Shown here: in pieces, positions 12,623-24,766 of the stretch
Layout: the number at the start of each line of letters is the position of its first letter
Position numbering within the stretch: position 1 is the stretch's first letter
Source: Beta vulgaris subsp. vulgaris
Taxonomy: Eukaryota > Streptophyta > Magnoliopsida > Caryophyllales > Amaranthaceae
Assembly: GCF_026745355.1 (NCBI RefSeq)
Contig: NC_079208.1
Span: 55,689,276 to 55,753,275, forward strand
DNA length: 64,000 nt
Direction of reading: 5' to 3'
Program-made: the position numbers and the translations under genes
Notes under the pieces: generated by a model
The model's database searches: none
Told to the model about the DNA's origin: nothing
The model's input: the letters and a program-made list of their open reading frames with translations, nothing else

Positions 12623-13620
12623 TATGATATGAGATATAGTGTAGATGTTCTACAAAATGTGTACATGTTTTAAAATTCTATTGGAATTAATTTAGGATGC
12701 ATGTACTTGTAATCATGTATAATAAACTTGAAATAATTTAGAACATGTTAAAAACAATTTAGAACATACTTGAAAAAAAGTTAGATTACACCTAAAATAA
12801 TTTTAGAACATACTTGAAATAATTTAGGACATAAGCTTGAAAATTTTAAAACATGTATATATCAATATGTGTTGATTAGGCTCTTACGTAAAAAGACGAC
12901 GTGTTCATTGTTAAAAATCACAGCAAATGTTCTCTAGATTATTATTCTAAAAAAAATGTTGCATATGCTCTAAGAAGTGTGCAGCTGTTCTAACAACAAA
13001 AAAATTAAGTATGTTGTTAAAAGTATTGTGTATGTTCTAAAAAGTACATGTTCTAAACATAAATATGTTCTCGCATAACGACACATTCTCACTGGATCCC
13101 GACCCTATATATACAACTTTGTTTTAGTAAAAATAAATTTAAAAAACAATTTTTTGAAACTACCTGTCGAGACAAATCAAACAACATCCGATGCGAAAAT
13201 GTTTTCTTAGATCAACTTAACATATAGTAAAATTACAATATTAAAGCAGACTAATCCAAATCAAATAAAATCTTACAATTTTCGACTAGGTCACCTACTT
13301 AAAACGAAATGAACACACCCTAAACATGGGTCTAAATCATCACACCTATAAAATTTTTGTCTATAGAACATACCCTAAACATGGGTTTCTCCAATTTTCT
13401 TTGTCCTCCTTTTATATCTTCTGGTCTGGATCGCCATGTCCAACCCTTTGAACTGCCTTCACAATTTGGACTGTCATATAAAATTGGCCCAACTAATAAT
13501 TCCAGTATGACTAACACAGAGTTCCAAGCAAAGTTTTGTTTTGAGAAAATTGGTTTGGGCTTCTGCAGTTCTATGATATCCGTCCTTTTATCGAAAAATT
13601 TAGTTATATGCTAGTACTTA

Positions 13621-14275
13621 CTATAGGTGGCAAATGGGTCGTTCAGGTTAGGTGACAGGTCAGTGCGCATGTCGGGGTTTGAGTTTGGCCTGGGCATATT
13701 TGAGGTCAAGACAATATTTGAATTAAATATATAATTACAAATAAAATATTTAAGTCAAATACTTAATTACACATACTAACAAATAAGAAATAAATTTAAA
13801 CGGAACTTTATATTATAAAGATAAGATTGAACGTTATTTTATATTATCAATACTATATTTGATGTCAATTCTTATTACTTTTGCAATTCTAACTAAAATT
13901 AACTAAATTCTTAATATGTCTAAAATTGAGTAACATGTTTTACGATTTCAAACGCATGGGGTAACAAATAGAAGATAATATTGATGTAAAATAATAGAGT
14001 ATTAAAAAATAAAAATTAAAGTCTAGTTCACTTGAATCATAGTTGACAATATAATTTACCGTTGATTCCATTCGGGTCCTTTCGAGTTGAGTCGGGTTCG
14101 GAACACTAATCTGGGTATGTCTTATCCGAATTCGAGTCCCTTGTCAATTTTATGTTGCCATTAGTGGGTCTCGGGTCAGGGTATTAAAGCTAACTCGATT
14201 CTGCCATGTTTAGTCCTTACCTAATACCCAAGCCCTAAATATGATTAATAGGTCAGGTTCATGCTCAGGTCGATA
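13621..14275. mobile_element. Degenerate hAT-like non-autonomous element
   Basis: Starts TAGGTGGCAAATGGGTCG and contains many GGGTC, GGGTTCG and GGTCAGG motifs. An ATGTTGCCATTAG stretch near 14150 resembles the inverse of the left end. This composition and TGGCA-type terminus are common in plant hAT-like MITEs. Boundaries are approximate. Confidence 0.35.
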
Positions 14276-14619
14276 AGAAATTGATCTAAGATCTTTCAAC
14301 TTAGACCTAACTCATATAATTGATTTAAAATATTTGGACCTAAAAACTCAATATCCATTTACAATATAGTTTTACAACTTGATTAAACAAAATTTGTCTT
14401 TCAAACTCGTAACTTTAATCACCTAACTAAAACAAATCAGTATTGCAGCAAAATTCTTTAATGAAACTTTGTTATTGCAACCTTATTTATGTCAGGTTTT
14501 AGAAGATTGTCTTATAAGACATTTATCATAATTATATTCACATTAACTATAACTTCTTTTTAATTTGTTTTCAGCAGTTCATGGAAAAATGAATTCGTGT
14601 AAAGAATGAATTGGGGAAA

Positions 14620-15015
14620 AACTTATGACGGTACCAACTACCCGAAAGACCTCATGATAATCACTATGGATCCTCATCACCATCCATCAATGCAGGACGT
14701 TCTCCACCTAATCGTTACTTTAGACGATGAAGATGTTATGTATTGTGAACCAATAGTGGGTTATTTATACAGAGGTGTGAAAAAACCGTCGAAAATCTAA
14801 AAATTATCTTCTTTATGTGACACATTAGGATTATTTAGCTACTATCTTCAAAGAAGCAATCATTGTAAACAGATTGGAACATAACTGGGAATTCAAGTAC
14901 CTGAAAAAGCTTTTCCTTTTAAAAAAAGTAACTAAACGAACTAGTTCTATTTGAGTGATTATGTTGGCATTAAGTCATATAGCTTCTCATTTCGTTATGA
15001 CTCGGCTTTTTTATA
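14620..15015 (+). pseudogene. ndhH: Nuclear fragment of plastid ndhH (NUPT), broken
   Basis: Resembles the start of plastid NAD(P)H dehydrogenase subunit H. A 64-codon frame contains [19 protein letters not shown] and [20 protein letters not shown], corresponding to the family's [21 protein letters not shown] / LIVTLDGEDV region. After a stop, further pieces follow in order: a GATTATTTAGCTACTAT block, an AATTCAAGTACCT block, then IMLALSHIASHF like IMLELSRIASHL. Frameshifts, stops and an extra His codon show that it is non-functional. In plastids this protein belongs to the NDH complex of cyclic electron flow; here it is an old organelle-DNA insertion. Confidence 0.85.
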
Positions 15016-15082
15016 ACGAGTATTGGCATGCATATGTACCCCTTTCTTCTATTTTTCAGAGAAAGAGCATAGATAAATACTA

Positions 15083-15328
15083 CTCTCTCCGTTTCATTTT
15101 AATCTACACACTTACACTTTTCACGCATGCCAATACAAAACTTAAAGGACATATATCTTTAGTTTTAATTTGTATTTATAAAAATTATAAAAAGTACATA
15201 TTAATAAAATACATGTTATGATGAATCTAATAAGATCCTACATTACTATATTTTCATCCACATATAAATCACAAATGATGGTTAAAGTAAACTATCAAAG
15301 TCTGTGAATTAAAATGAAACAGAGAGAG
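15083..15328. mobile_element. Stowaway MITE with clear TIRs and TA duplication
   Basis: 246 bp. The left end CTCTCTCCGTTTCATTTTAA matches the complement of TTAAAATGAAACAGAGAGAG at the right, and a TA dinucleotide lies on each side (15081-15082 and 15329-15330). No ORF of its own. It sits just after the ndhH remnant. Confidence 0.85.
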
Positions 15329-15772
15329 TATTATTATAGCAATGAAAAATCAATGATTTTACTAGCTCATCTATATTATATATGGCGATAGGAGTGGAAT
15401 ACCAAAATATAAAAAGAGGAAAAGAAAGAGATATAATTATCTAATTAATTAAAAAAATAAAAAAATAAAAAGACACAACAAAATACTTTTTTTTTTTAGG
15501 AGAGACACAACAAAATACTAGTACTACTCCTATAGTCCTATTACATTTAAACAAAATCCTAAAACCAACAAATTAAACAAAAAAATAATTCCCATTTCCC
15601 CTTTCAAAAAAAATCTTCTAGTTTGTAGAAGTCTTAGACACCCTTGCTTAATTATAACGGCTAGTTGTCTTCATCACAAACTAATCAAAGTATCCCCCAA
15701 CAATGGCGATACAAAGTTCATTTTTTTAAAAAATAAAATTTCTCTAGTTTCTCTTATTGATTGGATTCCCTC
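15329..15772. other. Gene-free AT-rich spacer
   Basis: Nothing recognisable apart from A/T runs and the duplicated phrase GACACAACAAAATACT (about 15471 and 15506). Confidence 0.4.
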
Positions 15773-15952
15773 ATGCCTCAAATTGACTCGAAAACTCTTC
15801 AACAATGGCGTCGGAAAACCCTAAACCCCCAATTTCAACTTCAATGCCGACAAATCCTCGACGATCTCGACCTAGGGTTGGTGAAATCACTCTCTACGAC
15901 GACCCATCACCGATTATCGTCCTCCACTTCGCGTTACGCTGACGAAAACTAG
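15773..15952 (+). CDS. Unrecognised short ORF or gene-start fragment (59 aa)
   Basis: Reads MPQIDSKTLQQWRRKTLNPQ then FQLQCRQILDDLDLG and a Ser/Thr-rich end. Base composition is richer in G+C than the surroundings and the amphipathic QCRQILDDLDLGLVKSL stretch looks protein-like, so it may be the first exon of a real protein or a captured fragment. It stops at 15952, and no continuation with good splice sites was found. I do not recognise the family. It lies about 1.3 kb upstream of the BEACH-protein fragment on the same strand. Confidence 0.3.
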   Translation: MPQIDSKTLQQWRRKTLNPQFQLQCRQILDDLDLGLVKSLSTTTHHRLSSSTSRYADEN

Positions 15953-17280
15953 CATGATTTGCTCCGGTGTGGCCGAGAATGATCCAGAAACGTGCATAAT
16001 CATTGTCTTCAATGGAGGTTAGTTCATGTGGTATCTGATTTATTATGTTCAATAATCGGGTTGAATTTTTAGTTGCGTTATGAGACTTTAAGAAATTATG
16101 TGTAACTAGATTTAACAAATGAATTATGGGTTCATAATCATCATGTGGAAAGCTGCTAATAAGTAGAAATATACCATTGGTTATATTATACATACATCAT
16201 TACACCCGAGTCTCGAGTATATAATAGGGTGTGATTTTTCTTGATGAAACGTATTAGTATTTGGTGTTCTTTAGATGGATAAGTGATTAAGTTCGATTGA
16301 AATTAAGCATTGTGAAAGAAAGATGTGATGATTAATTTACTTATCACTGTTTTTAAGTACTGTTGGTTTAATGTTTATCTCTATTTAAACATTGTTGGTT
16401 TAATGTCGTGATAAAGTGATTAATTAAGCATTTGAAATACTGGATGTTACTTAGTGGCTTCTCTGTTTCTATGGAATGACTGCAAGAGTTTGCAGGTTTA
16501 CATATTATTGCTTGATACATGTCCTGAACTGTCCATTAGCAATGTATCTTCTATATAATTCTATGCTCATCATAGAATTAAAATCACTTCTCCTAAGAAA
16601 TTATGCATGCACTACTATTTGTTAGTTGCTTATACCTATGCGCCACGCCACCACCCGCTCAAGAGAAGATTGGGTTAGATAAATGCACAGTTTTAAGTTA
16701 ACCTACTATTTTCATCAACTAAATTGTTGTTAATAGGTTGCATGGTTTTCATATGTGGGCATGTATGTGGTTTTGACACCCTGTGATGTTTTTTTTTTTT
16801 CTTTCTAAGTTGCTACATCGATAGAAGGTAAAGAAATCATATATCTGCGCAGATACAGGGTAAGCCATGTATTCTTTTAAATGACCAAGAGTTAAATTAT
16901 TATATAGTTCTTCAAGTCTCAAGATATGGTATAGTTTGGGTCTTTGCCGTCATTTTTAGGCAATCTGGGACAAAGTGCTAGTTTTATCATAACAATTGAA
17001 TGCTTGTGTGTAGGATTTGCAATTGCTACTCTGTACAATAGACTGTGCTTCTGACAGATAACTTGATTGGTCTCTTCATAATTCATGAAAACAATGTTTA
17101 TTCTACTATGATTCGTGGGGTTGGATGAAATAGTTATTGTACTATATTTTCCTTTTTTTTCACTCCATGTGCCTGTATTATGTTGCCATTCAATTGACAG
17201 TTAGAAATATTCAAAATTTTAGATATAATCACAAGTCTCTGGGGTCCAATTTTGACATATAGTTTGTCTTATTTTTTCAG

Positions 17281-17877
17281 ATAAATGCTAACTTGAACTG
17301 AAGATGGTTTGAACTTGTATGATTCTGGACATCGATTTGAACATTTCCATCTTTTGCTGGTTCTCTTAAATCACTTCGCTATGCTTCTACAGCATTGCAA
17401 AGTCGAGCATTGCAGGTACTTCCTTGACTCTCTTGCAATATTATATGCGTGCCACCACTGTAGAATTTCTCAGCAATATTCAAATTTGTGGATGGTTCTA
17501 AATTGTAAAGTCGGCTTTTATATTCTCTTGCCAATGTTATTCTTGAATATTGGTATAATATTCTAGTAGGGCAGTGAGTTGCACCATGCAACACATTCAA
17601 AATGTTGCCTGTCTGTTATGTTCTATCTATCTTCTGTTGTGTTGTGTTCTGTTCTATCTATCTATCAACTAACGAAATCATAAACTTCTCATTTCTTGGA
17701 ATGTTGTTAGTGTAATGCAGCTTTCTAAACCTTGAACTCTAAGGAATTATGAACTGTCTTCTACATAATTTCAAGACCTTCTGTTTTTGGCTTGCAGTCA
17801 TCCATCATTGCAGCTGCCTTACTCAAATGGAAGAATGGCCTAAGTGGCTTTTGGAGGTTCTCATTTCAAATTATGAG
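17281..17877 (+). pseudogene. BEACH-domain protein (BCHC/SPIRRIG-like) gene fragment, two broken exons
   Basis: Exon-like block 17281-17415, after a TTTTTTCAG acceptor, reads NLYDSGHRFEHFHLLLVLL. After a one-base loss it continues KSLRYASTALQSRALQ to a GTACTT donor. The second block, about 17776-17877, gives DLLFLACSHP in one frame, then SCLTQMEEWPKWLLEVLISNYE in another, ending at GAG|GTTCTA. The combined pattern matches the conserved region of plant BEACH-domain proteins (large WD40/BEACH membrane-traffic proteins). Each exon has a frame break, so this is a pseudogene fragment of a protein normally thousands of residues long. The family call is from remembered motifs. Confidence 0.6.
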
Positions 17878-18735
17878 GTTCTATCTTCTCTTCTGTTCTG
17901 TTCTGTTCTGTTCTATCTATCTATCAACCAACGAAATCATATACTTCTCATTTCTTGGAACCCTAATTGTATGCCCTACTCGAGCATTTTTTAACCCACA
18001 TTTCCAACTGTTAAATTTTGAGATCATTTTAGTCTTCTTTTAATTGCAAAAACAAGTTGTAAAAGCATGTTTTTCTATTTTTATTTTTTTTTTGGATTGA
18101 AAAGTCAAGTTGAGTTAACGGTCAGATTAACTCACTAAAATTGTGAACTTAGTACCTAAAGAATGAACAAAAATATATGAGGTCCTTAAAAGTGAAATTA
18201 AAAATTCAAAACATTAATCCCTATTTGTAAGCTTAACTCTACGTTTCAATACTTCAAACCAACTAATGTTATATTGAATACCGATTATTTAGCGGCGATG
18301 TAACGCCTATTGATGCTATACATGCGGGTCACCATCGAATACACAATCACAAATAACTCAAAGCTGGTACTTTTTTTTGATAGATAATGTAACCCCCATC
18401 TTCTCAATATTGTCATGTTGTGTAGTAAATAAGTGCAAGACATCGATTAGTAAGTCCGAGTTGGAAATCACAATCCATTGTTTCTATAGAGAAGTTTATC
18501 GAGCTGCATATTGGTTAGTTAACTATTAAGTTTTATTGTATCCAAGGTTGGTTATTCATGAGGCAGCCCATGAGGTCGCCCATTTTGTTGGTGGATATAA
18601 GTAGAGTCGTTTTGGCTAGGATTGTCCATGCTATAACAACTTAGTTCCTTGTATTTCTTGGAATGCTCTTAGTTTAATGCAACTTTCTAAACCTTGAACT
18701 CTAAAGAATTATGAACTGTCTTCTACATTATGACA
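17640..18735. repeat. Local duplications around the BEACH fragment
   Basis: TTCTATCTATCTATCAAC with downstream ACGAAATCAT occurs at about 17652 and 17909. A ~75-bp block with TTTCTAAACCTTGAACTCTA and GAATTATGAACTGTCTTCTA occurs at about 17693-17768 and 18655-18728. The second copy starts exactly where LINE-tail copy 2 ends. Confidence 0.75.
18379..18655 (+). mobile_element. LINE 3' end remnant (RNase H-like tail), copy 2
   Basis: Near-identical to 9863-10143, with the same GGATATAAGTAGAGTCG and TTTTGGCTAGGATTGTCC phrases and the same TAG stop after an ACAACT. The few differences are substitutions and small indels. It lies between the BEACH fragment and the duplicated 75-bp block. Confidence 0.55.
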
Positions 18736-18749
18736 ACTTTTAAAAGCAT

Positions 18750-19254
18750 AAGTTTTTTTGACATCGAAAAATCGTACATTAATTAAAAAAGAAAGTACAA
18801 CCTAATTTTAATACAACCCAAACTAAAACAAACAAACAAAAGTAAAGGAGCCTTACGAGCTCGTACATTCCACCTAAAACAGAATAAGTAAAACTGATAC
18901 AAAGTCTGGAGTCACTGGTCACTGCCTTTGATGGTGGATGTAATCCTCATGTGGTTGATGGAAGTGGTAGAAGAAGCGGATGACGATCACGATCTGGACA
19001 ACAAACAACCAACGATGAGCGTCTAATCTCCCTGCACGAGCAATCCCGACGATCTATCATCGCTTGGGATCCTGAGCTCATGATCATGTGAGGAGTCACG
19101 TTCCATTGTAGCTATTACTCTCAATTGACAGTATTTCAAGTGTCTCTAGGAAGTAGGAAAAACATCAACATCAATGCTGAAACCCCCTACATGAGTGCCG
19201 CCTGTAGATTTGAAAATTTGAAGGCAAAAACCATTAACATCAATGCTAAGCTAA
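18750..19254 (-). other. Possible LINE 3' tail and unassigned sequence
   Basis: On the minus strand, 18835-18750 reads GTACTTTCTTTTTTAATTAA, then TGTACGATTTTTCGATGTC, then an A run. That resembles the ends of plant LINEs, so a truncated LINE may extend right from here. The rest, to 19254, has ordinary composition and no recognisable gene. Confidence 0.3.
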
Positions 19255-21150
19255 AAAGAAATAGGGAGGGGAGGGAGAAGGGAGGGCGAGAGGGAGAAAA
19301 GAGGGCGAGAGGGAGAGCGGCAAGGAAGGGGAGCGAGGGAGGAGAGCAGAGGGGGAGAAGGGAGTGGAGGGGGGGGGGGAAGGGGAGCAGAGAGGAGGAG
19401 GAGGAGGAGGAGGAGCGAGAATAGAGAGGGGGAGCGGGAAAGGACGAGGAGCAGAGGGAGGGGGCGGAGGGAGCGGGGGAGGGACAGGCGGGAGCGGAGC
19501 GAGGGAGAGAAGGAGGGGAGCAGGAGCAGAGGGGGGAGGGGGAGCGGAGGGACGGAGGAGGGGGAGCCGGGGGAACGGAGGGACGAAGGAGGGGGAGGAA
19601 GGGGCGGGAGCGGAGCAAGGAGGGGAGCGAGGGAGAGGAGGGGAGTGTGAGGGGAGGCGGAGCGAAGGGGAGCAAAGGAGGGGAGCCGGGGAGTTGGGAG
19701 GAGGAAGGGGGGAGCGGAAGACAGAGGAGGGGGAGCCGGTGGGAGCGGAGCGAGGGGACGGGGAGCGAGGGAGAGGAGCGAGAACAGGGGAGGGGAGCGG
19801 GGAGGGAGCGGAGGGGGGAGGGGAGGGGCCGGGGAGGGGACGGGAGGAGGGGGAGAGAAGGAGGGGAAAGGGAGTGGGGAGGGAGCGGAGGGGAGGGGAA
19901 AGGGAGTGGGAGGGAGCGGAGGGGAGCGGAGAGGGACGAGAAGGGGAGCGGGGGGGGATGGAGGGGAGGGGAGGGGAGGAGGGCGGGGGAGCGGGGGAGG
20001 AAGGGGGAGGGGAAAGGGGGAGGGGGAGGGGGAGGGGAAAGGGGGGAGCGGGGCGGAGGGAGGGGGGAGGGAGGGGGAGCGGGGAGGAGGAGGGCGGGGG
20101 AGCGGAGGGAGGGGCGTAGGGCGGGGGGAGGGAGCGGGAGCGGAGGGGGCAGGGGGGGGGGGAGCAAGGAGCGGAGGGGGACACGGGGATAGGGGGCGGG
20201 GAGAGGGGGAGGGGATAAGGGCGCTCCCTCGCTCGGGATAAGGGCGCTCCCTCGCTCCCCCTCCCTCCCCATCCCACCGACGCTCCCCTCCCCCTCGCCC
20301 TCCCCCCCGCTCCGTCCTCCCTCCCTCGCCCCGAGCGGGGGGAGCGGGGAGGGCGGGGAGCGGAGGGAGGGGAGTAGGGCGGGGGGAGAGGATAGGGGCG
20401 GGGCGAGGGGAGGGGGGACACGGGGATAGGGGGGCGGGGCGAGGGGAGGGGCGGGGCGAGGGGGAGGGGATAAGGGGCCACCCTCGCTCCCCCTCCCTCC
20501 CCGCCCCCTCCCCGCCCTCCCCCCGCTCCGCCCTCCCTCTCCCTCCCGCCCTCCCTGCTCCCCCCCTGCTCCTCCCTGCTCCCCCACCCCTCCCCGGCTC
20601 CCCCCTGCCCCTCCCCCTGCTCCCCCTCCCCCTCCCTCTCCTCCGCTCCCCCCCCCCTCCGCCACCCGACTCCCCTTTCCCGCCCCCCTTTCTCCGCCCC
20701 TCCCTCCCCCTCCGCCCCCCGCTCCCTCGCTCTCCCCCTCCCTCCTCCCTCCCTCGCCCTCGCCCTCCCTCCCTCCTCCCTCTACCCCTCCCTCCTCCCT
20801 CCCTCCTCCCCGCCCCTCCGCCTCCCCTCCTCCGCCTCCCCCCTCCCCTCCGCTCCCTCCGCCCCTCCCTCCCCCTCGCCCCCCCGCTCCCTCGCTCTCC
20901 CCTCCCTCCTCCCTCCCTCGCCCTCCCTCCGCCCCTCCCCCTGCTCCCCTCCCTCCGCTCCCTGCTCCCCTCCCTCCGCCCCCGCTCCGCCCTCCCTCGC
21001 TCCGCCTCCCCCTCCCCGCTCCCTCGCCTCCCCTCCCCTCCCCTCCCCCTCCCTCCCCTCCGCTCCCTCCCCTCCGCTCCTTCCGCCCTCCGCCCCTCCC
21101 CCTCCCCTTTCCCCTGCTCCCCCTCCCTCCCCCCTCCCCTTTCCTCCTTC
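19255..21150. repeat. GC-rich island: ~1 kb polypurine followed by ~0.7 kb polypyrimidine
   Basis: From 19255 to about 20218 the plus strand is almost only G and A (GGGGAGC, GGGGAGGG and GAGGGAGC variants). About 20218-20480 is mixed. From about 20480 to 21150 it is almost only C and T. The tract is therefore a loose inverted repeat made of low-complexity units. GGGATAAGGGCGCTCCCTCG occurs twice in tandem near 20215 and 20238. Long frames through it (up to about 490 codons) encode only Gly/Glu/Arg or Pro/Ser/Leu and are by-products of composition. Such DNA can form G-quadruplexes or triplexes. An assembly artefact is possible. Confidence 0.9.
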
Positions 21151-21152
21151 TC

Positions 21153-23722
21153 CAGATGCTAGTTTATTTATTATTTGGCTTACATTGGGATAATGACTTA
21201 TTATTGTTATCCTTTATCCTTTTCGGTTGTTATCTAGTTTTTATATAGTAGGACAATGACTTAGGGACTTGTCCTAAGCATATTAGGAATAGGAGTTCTA
21301 TTTAAATAGCTTATTTTTGTATTCTAATTAATCATTCATGAAATACAAAGGAGTTCAAACAGATTTGTTTGTTAAACACAATTTCGAAAGTTGGTGATTA
21401 ATTTCTTTAAGCTTTTAGCCCTTAGTTTAGTTTGTTTTCTTGGTATCTAAATTCTTTAGAAATCAATCTAAGTATTGGTTTCATAGACCATATACATCAT
21501 CTCAACACAACAAAAGCAAAGGAAGAAACACTAGCCAAAATTTTGCACTATATTATGAGAACAAATCAATCACATAGGATTTACTTTTAACTTTCAAGTC
21601 GTTTAACTTTTAAGTCAGCTTGATGCTTTTGACTTAAAATAATGAAGCACTTCATCATTGATAATTAAAAAGAAAAGTGCAATACGAAATGACTAACACA
21701 CTCACGCACAGATAGTCAACTATAAGAAAGATCTGACACAAGGCGCGTAAGATGAGAGAGAGAAAAAAAAATGACACCAGCTTCATCCCCTTCAAAGGTG
21801 GTGAGCCCCATATTAGGCTAGGACCATAGAAGGCTACCCTTATTTTGGTTCAGCTACTTTCATGGTTAATAAGTTCTGATAAGTTTTGAATTCAAGGCCA
21901 ACAAGGCTATCCAAGTTCAATTCAGAACTACAATAAATACTAATGATTTTCAAATAAGTTTCACGAAAAAGACAATGCACCCTTAGTAGGCCTCCTCTAA
22001 GGCTAGGTCATCATAACTCGGGCATGGATCCAACTCTCAAGAGTAACATTAAAAATGTACCAAGAATACACGTTTTAGCAATGGTTCGAAATTAGTATAC
22101 AGCTACACAAACATGATAATACAAAGACAGAAAATAGTCAACCTTTGACTGGACATGTCTTCACATTGTCCAAATTTCTTAATTTCCTTGTCAAGACCAG
22201 AAAGAGATCTAATAAAAGAAAGGTGATAGAAGCTAAAACAACCCTTCTTCAAGTGCACCATAACCATGAAACCAATAACAATTTAAAAAGATAAAACTAC
22301 CCAAGATTTAGAATATTACAGTAGCAGCTTGTTAACAATATGTGTTAAATCAAAAACCTACTGAAAGATAATAAGATCAACCTAAACAAAAGTAGAAGGC
22401 CACTAACCTTGTTCCCTTTGGTCTTCGTGTACAGATGTCACAACTATTCCAACAATTCTCTTGAAGAAAGATCGAGCATTCAACTTCTACAACAATAACT
22501 AGTTAGTGAACCAAACAATCAAAGCAGAAAATTGAAAATCACAAAACGAGAAAGAGAATCTCAAATTTCACCATCTTTGCTGTTGGATCAGAACATGAGT
22601 CTTAAATTAGCAACATGAGTTCCTCCTCTCTCAGGAATAACATAGCTAAGAAAATCAACCAGAGATGAGAAAATAAACCTATTCTGATACTTGACTTTGT
22701 TCCATCTCCATTTGACAAAGTATAATTTTTTCTTTTTGGTAATGCATTCAATTGATTGAATTAATTGCCTCTCCAAGGATTTTATTTCAAACTCATCAAT
22801 CTCCCTAACAAGCATAACCCATATAATAAATGTAACTAGGAGAGCGATAATCTATATACCTAATAAAGAGTGACAGATAACTGTAAGGTAGATTGACAGC
22901 ACCAAAGCCTGATAAGACAGCCATGACGGTCACTCCAATGACTTCGGCTAACCAACTGAGGCATGGTAAATAATCCTGTTGTTTACAAGGGTTCTGACAG
23001 ATAAAGTTCAATTTGATAATGACTAATTAGTAGGTTCATGAATAGATCTTAGTTAATGAAGATATGATTTAATTTAGCTCAACAAACAATGCTTCATTTA
23101 CGGTTATGGGCATATCATTGTCACTAAAATTCAATTAGAAGATCATATTCATAAACCTTAATTGGTAGGTTGATTGATGAACCTCAAACCATGCTTGGTG
23201 CTCCTTGGGTGCAACGTATAATGGTCAAAGGTCCCATGTATCAGTAACAAGTAAAGTCAATACCAAGTAAAGTCTTGACTTCTCCAAACCCTCCCACCAA
23301 CAATCAACACCGGGCTGTTGTAGCATACCAAGGTTCTAAACTACGATATAGCATATAACACCGAGACATAAATAATTTTTAATAAATCAACCTAATGAGA
23401 CTATGAGAGGGGCACTCTTGGGCCCTTGGCATAGCACAATTAGTTAGTTGTTAGTTCTAGTAGTAGCTTGAAGAATAAGCTAGAGAGTTAGTGAGGGATC
23501 AAATGCTATAAACACAGAACATTAGGAAGAGAGCATGTTCAAAATTGTTTAGAGTTCAGTTTGGTGTCTGGGAGAGGAAAAAGCCTCTCGAAAGCTTCTA
23601 ATTATCACTTTATTTTACTTACTCTGAAACACAACCATTTTCAGGCTTCACTAACACGAAATTGATTAGGTTTCCATAATTCACAAAGACACCCCAAGCT
23701 TAAATCAAACAGGAGGTCCCAT
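21153..23722. repeat. Segmental duplication, left copy
   Basis: Matches 28791-32277 in the same orientation, starting at TCTCCAGATGCTAG and ending near AATCAAACAGGAGGTCC. This copy is about 0.9 kb shorter because of several internal deletions. It begins directly where the pyrimidine tract ends. It contains GTG-like exons and a promoter/LTR-like block with TTTAAATAGCTTATTT. Confidence 0.9.
22408..22975 (-). pseudogene. GTG/COLD1-type membrane protein fragment, left copy, broken
   Basis: Three exons can be placed: 22975-22860, 22804-22679 and 22486-22408. They match the middle of plant GPCR-type G proteins (GTG1/2, COLD1; Golgi-pH-regulator family): [31 protein letters not shown] and [10 protein letters not shown]. 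Breaks: five bases are lost where the right copy has AATTGGGGTC, and one base is lost in the run encoding TKKKK, which shifts the frame. The third exon has substitutions (IVGIVVTSVHEDQ where the right copy has [13 protein letters not shown]). Splice sites are kept, and the exon 2 acceptor TTAG|GGAG looks ancestral. Not functional. Confidence 0.8.

Positions 23723-24766
<1,044 letters not shown>

Noticed and set aside
19187..20665. Very long open frames (up to 492 codons) on both strands of the GC-rich island
   Set aside because: They encode only Pro/Ser/Leu or Gly/Glu/Arg, exist in several frames at once, and follow directly from the purine/pyrimidine composition.
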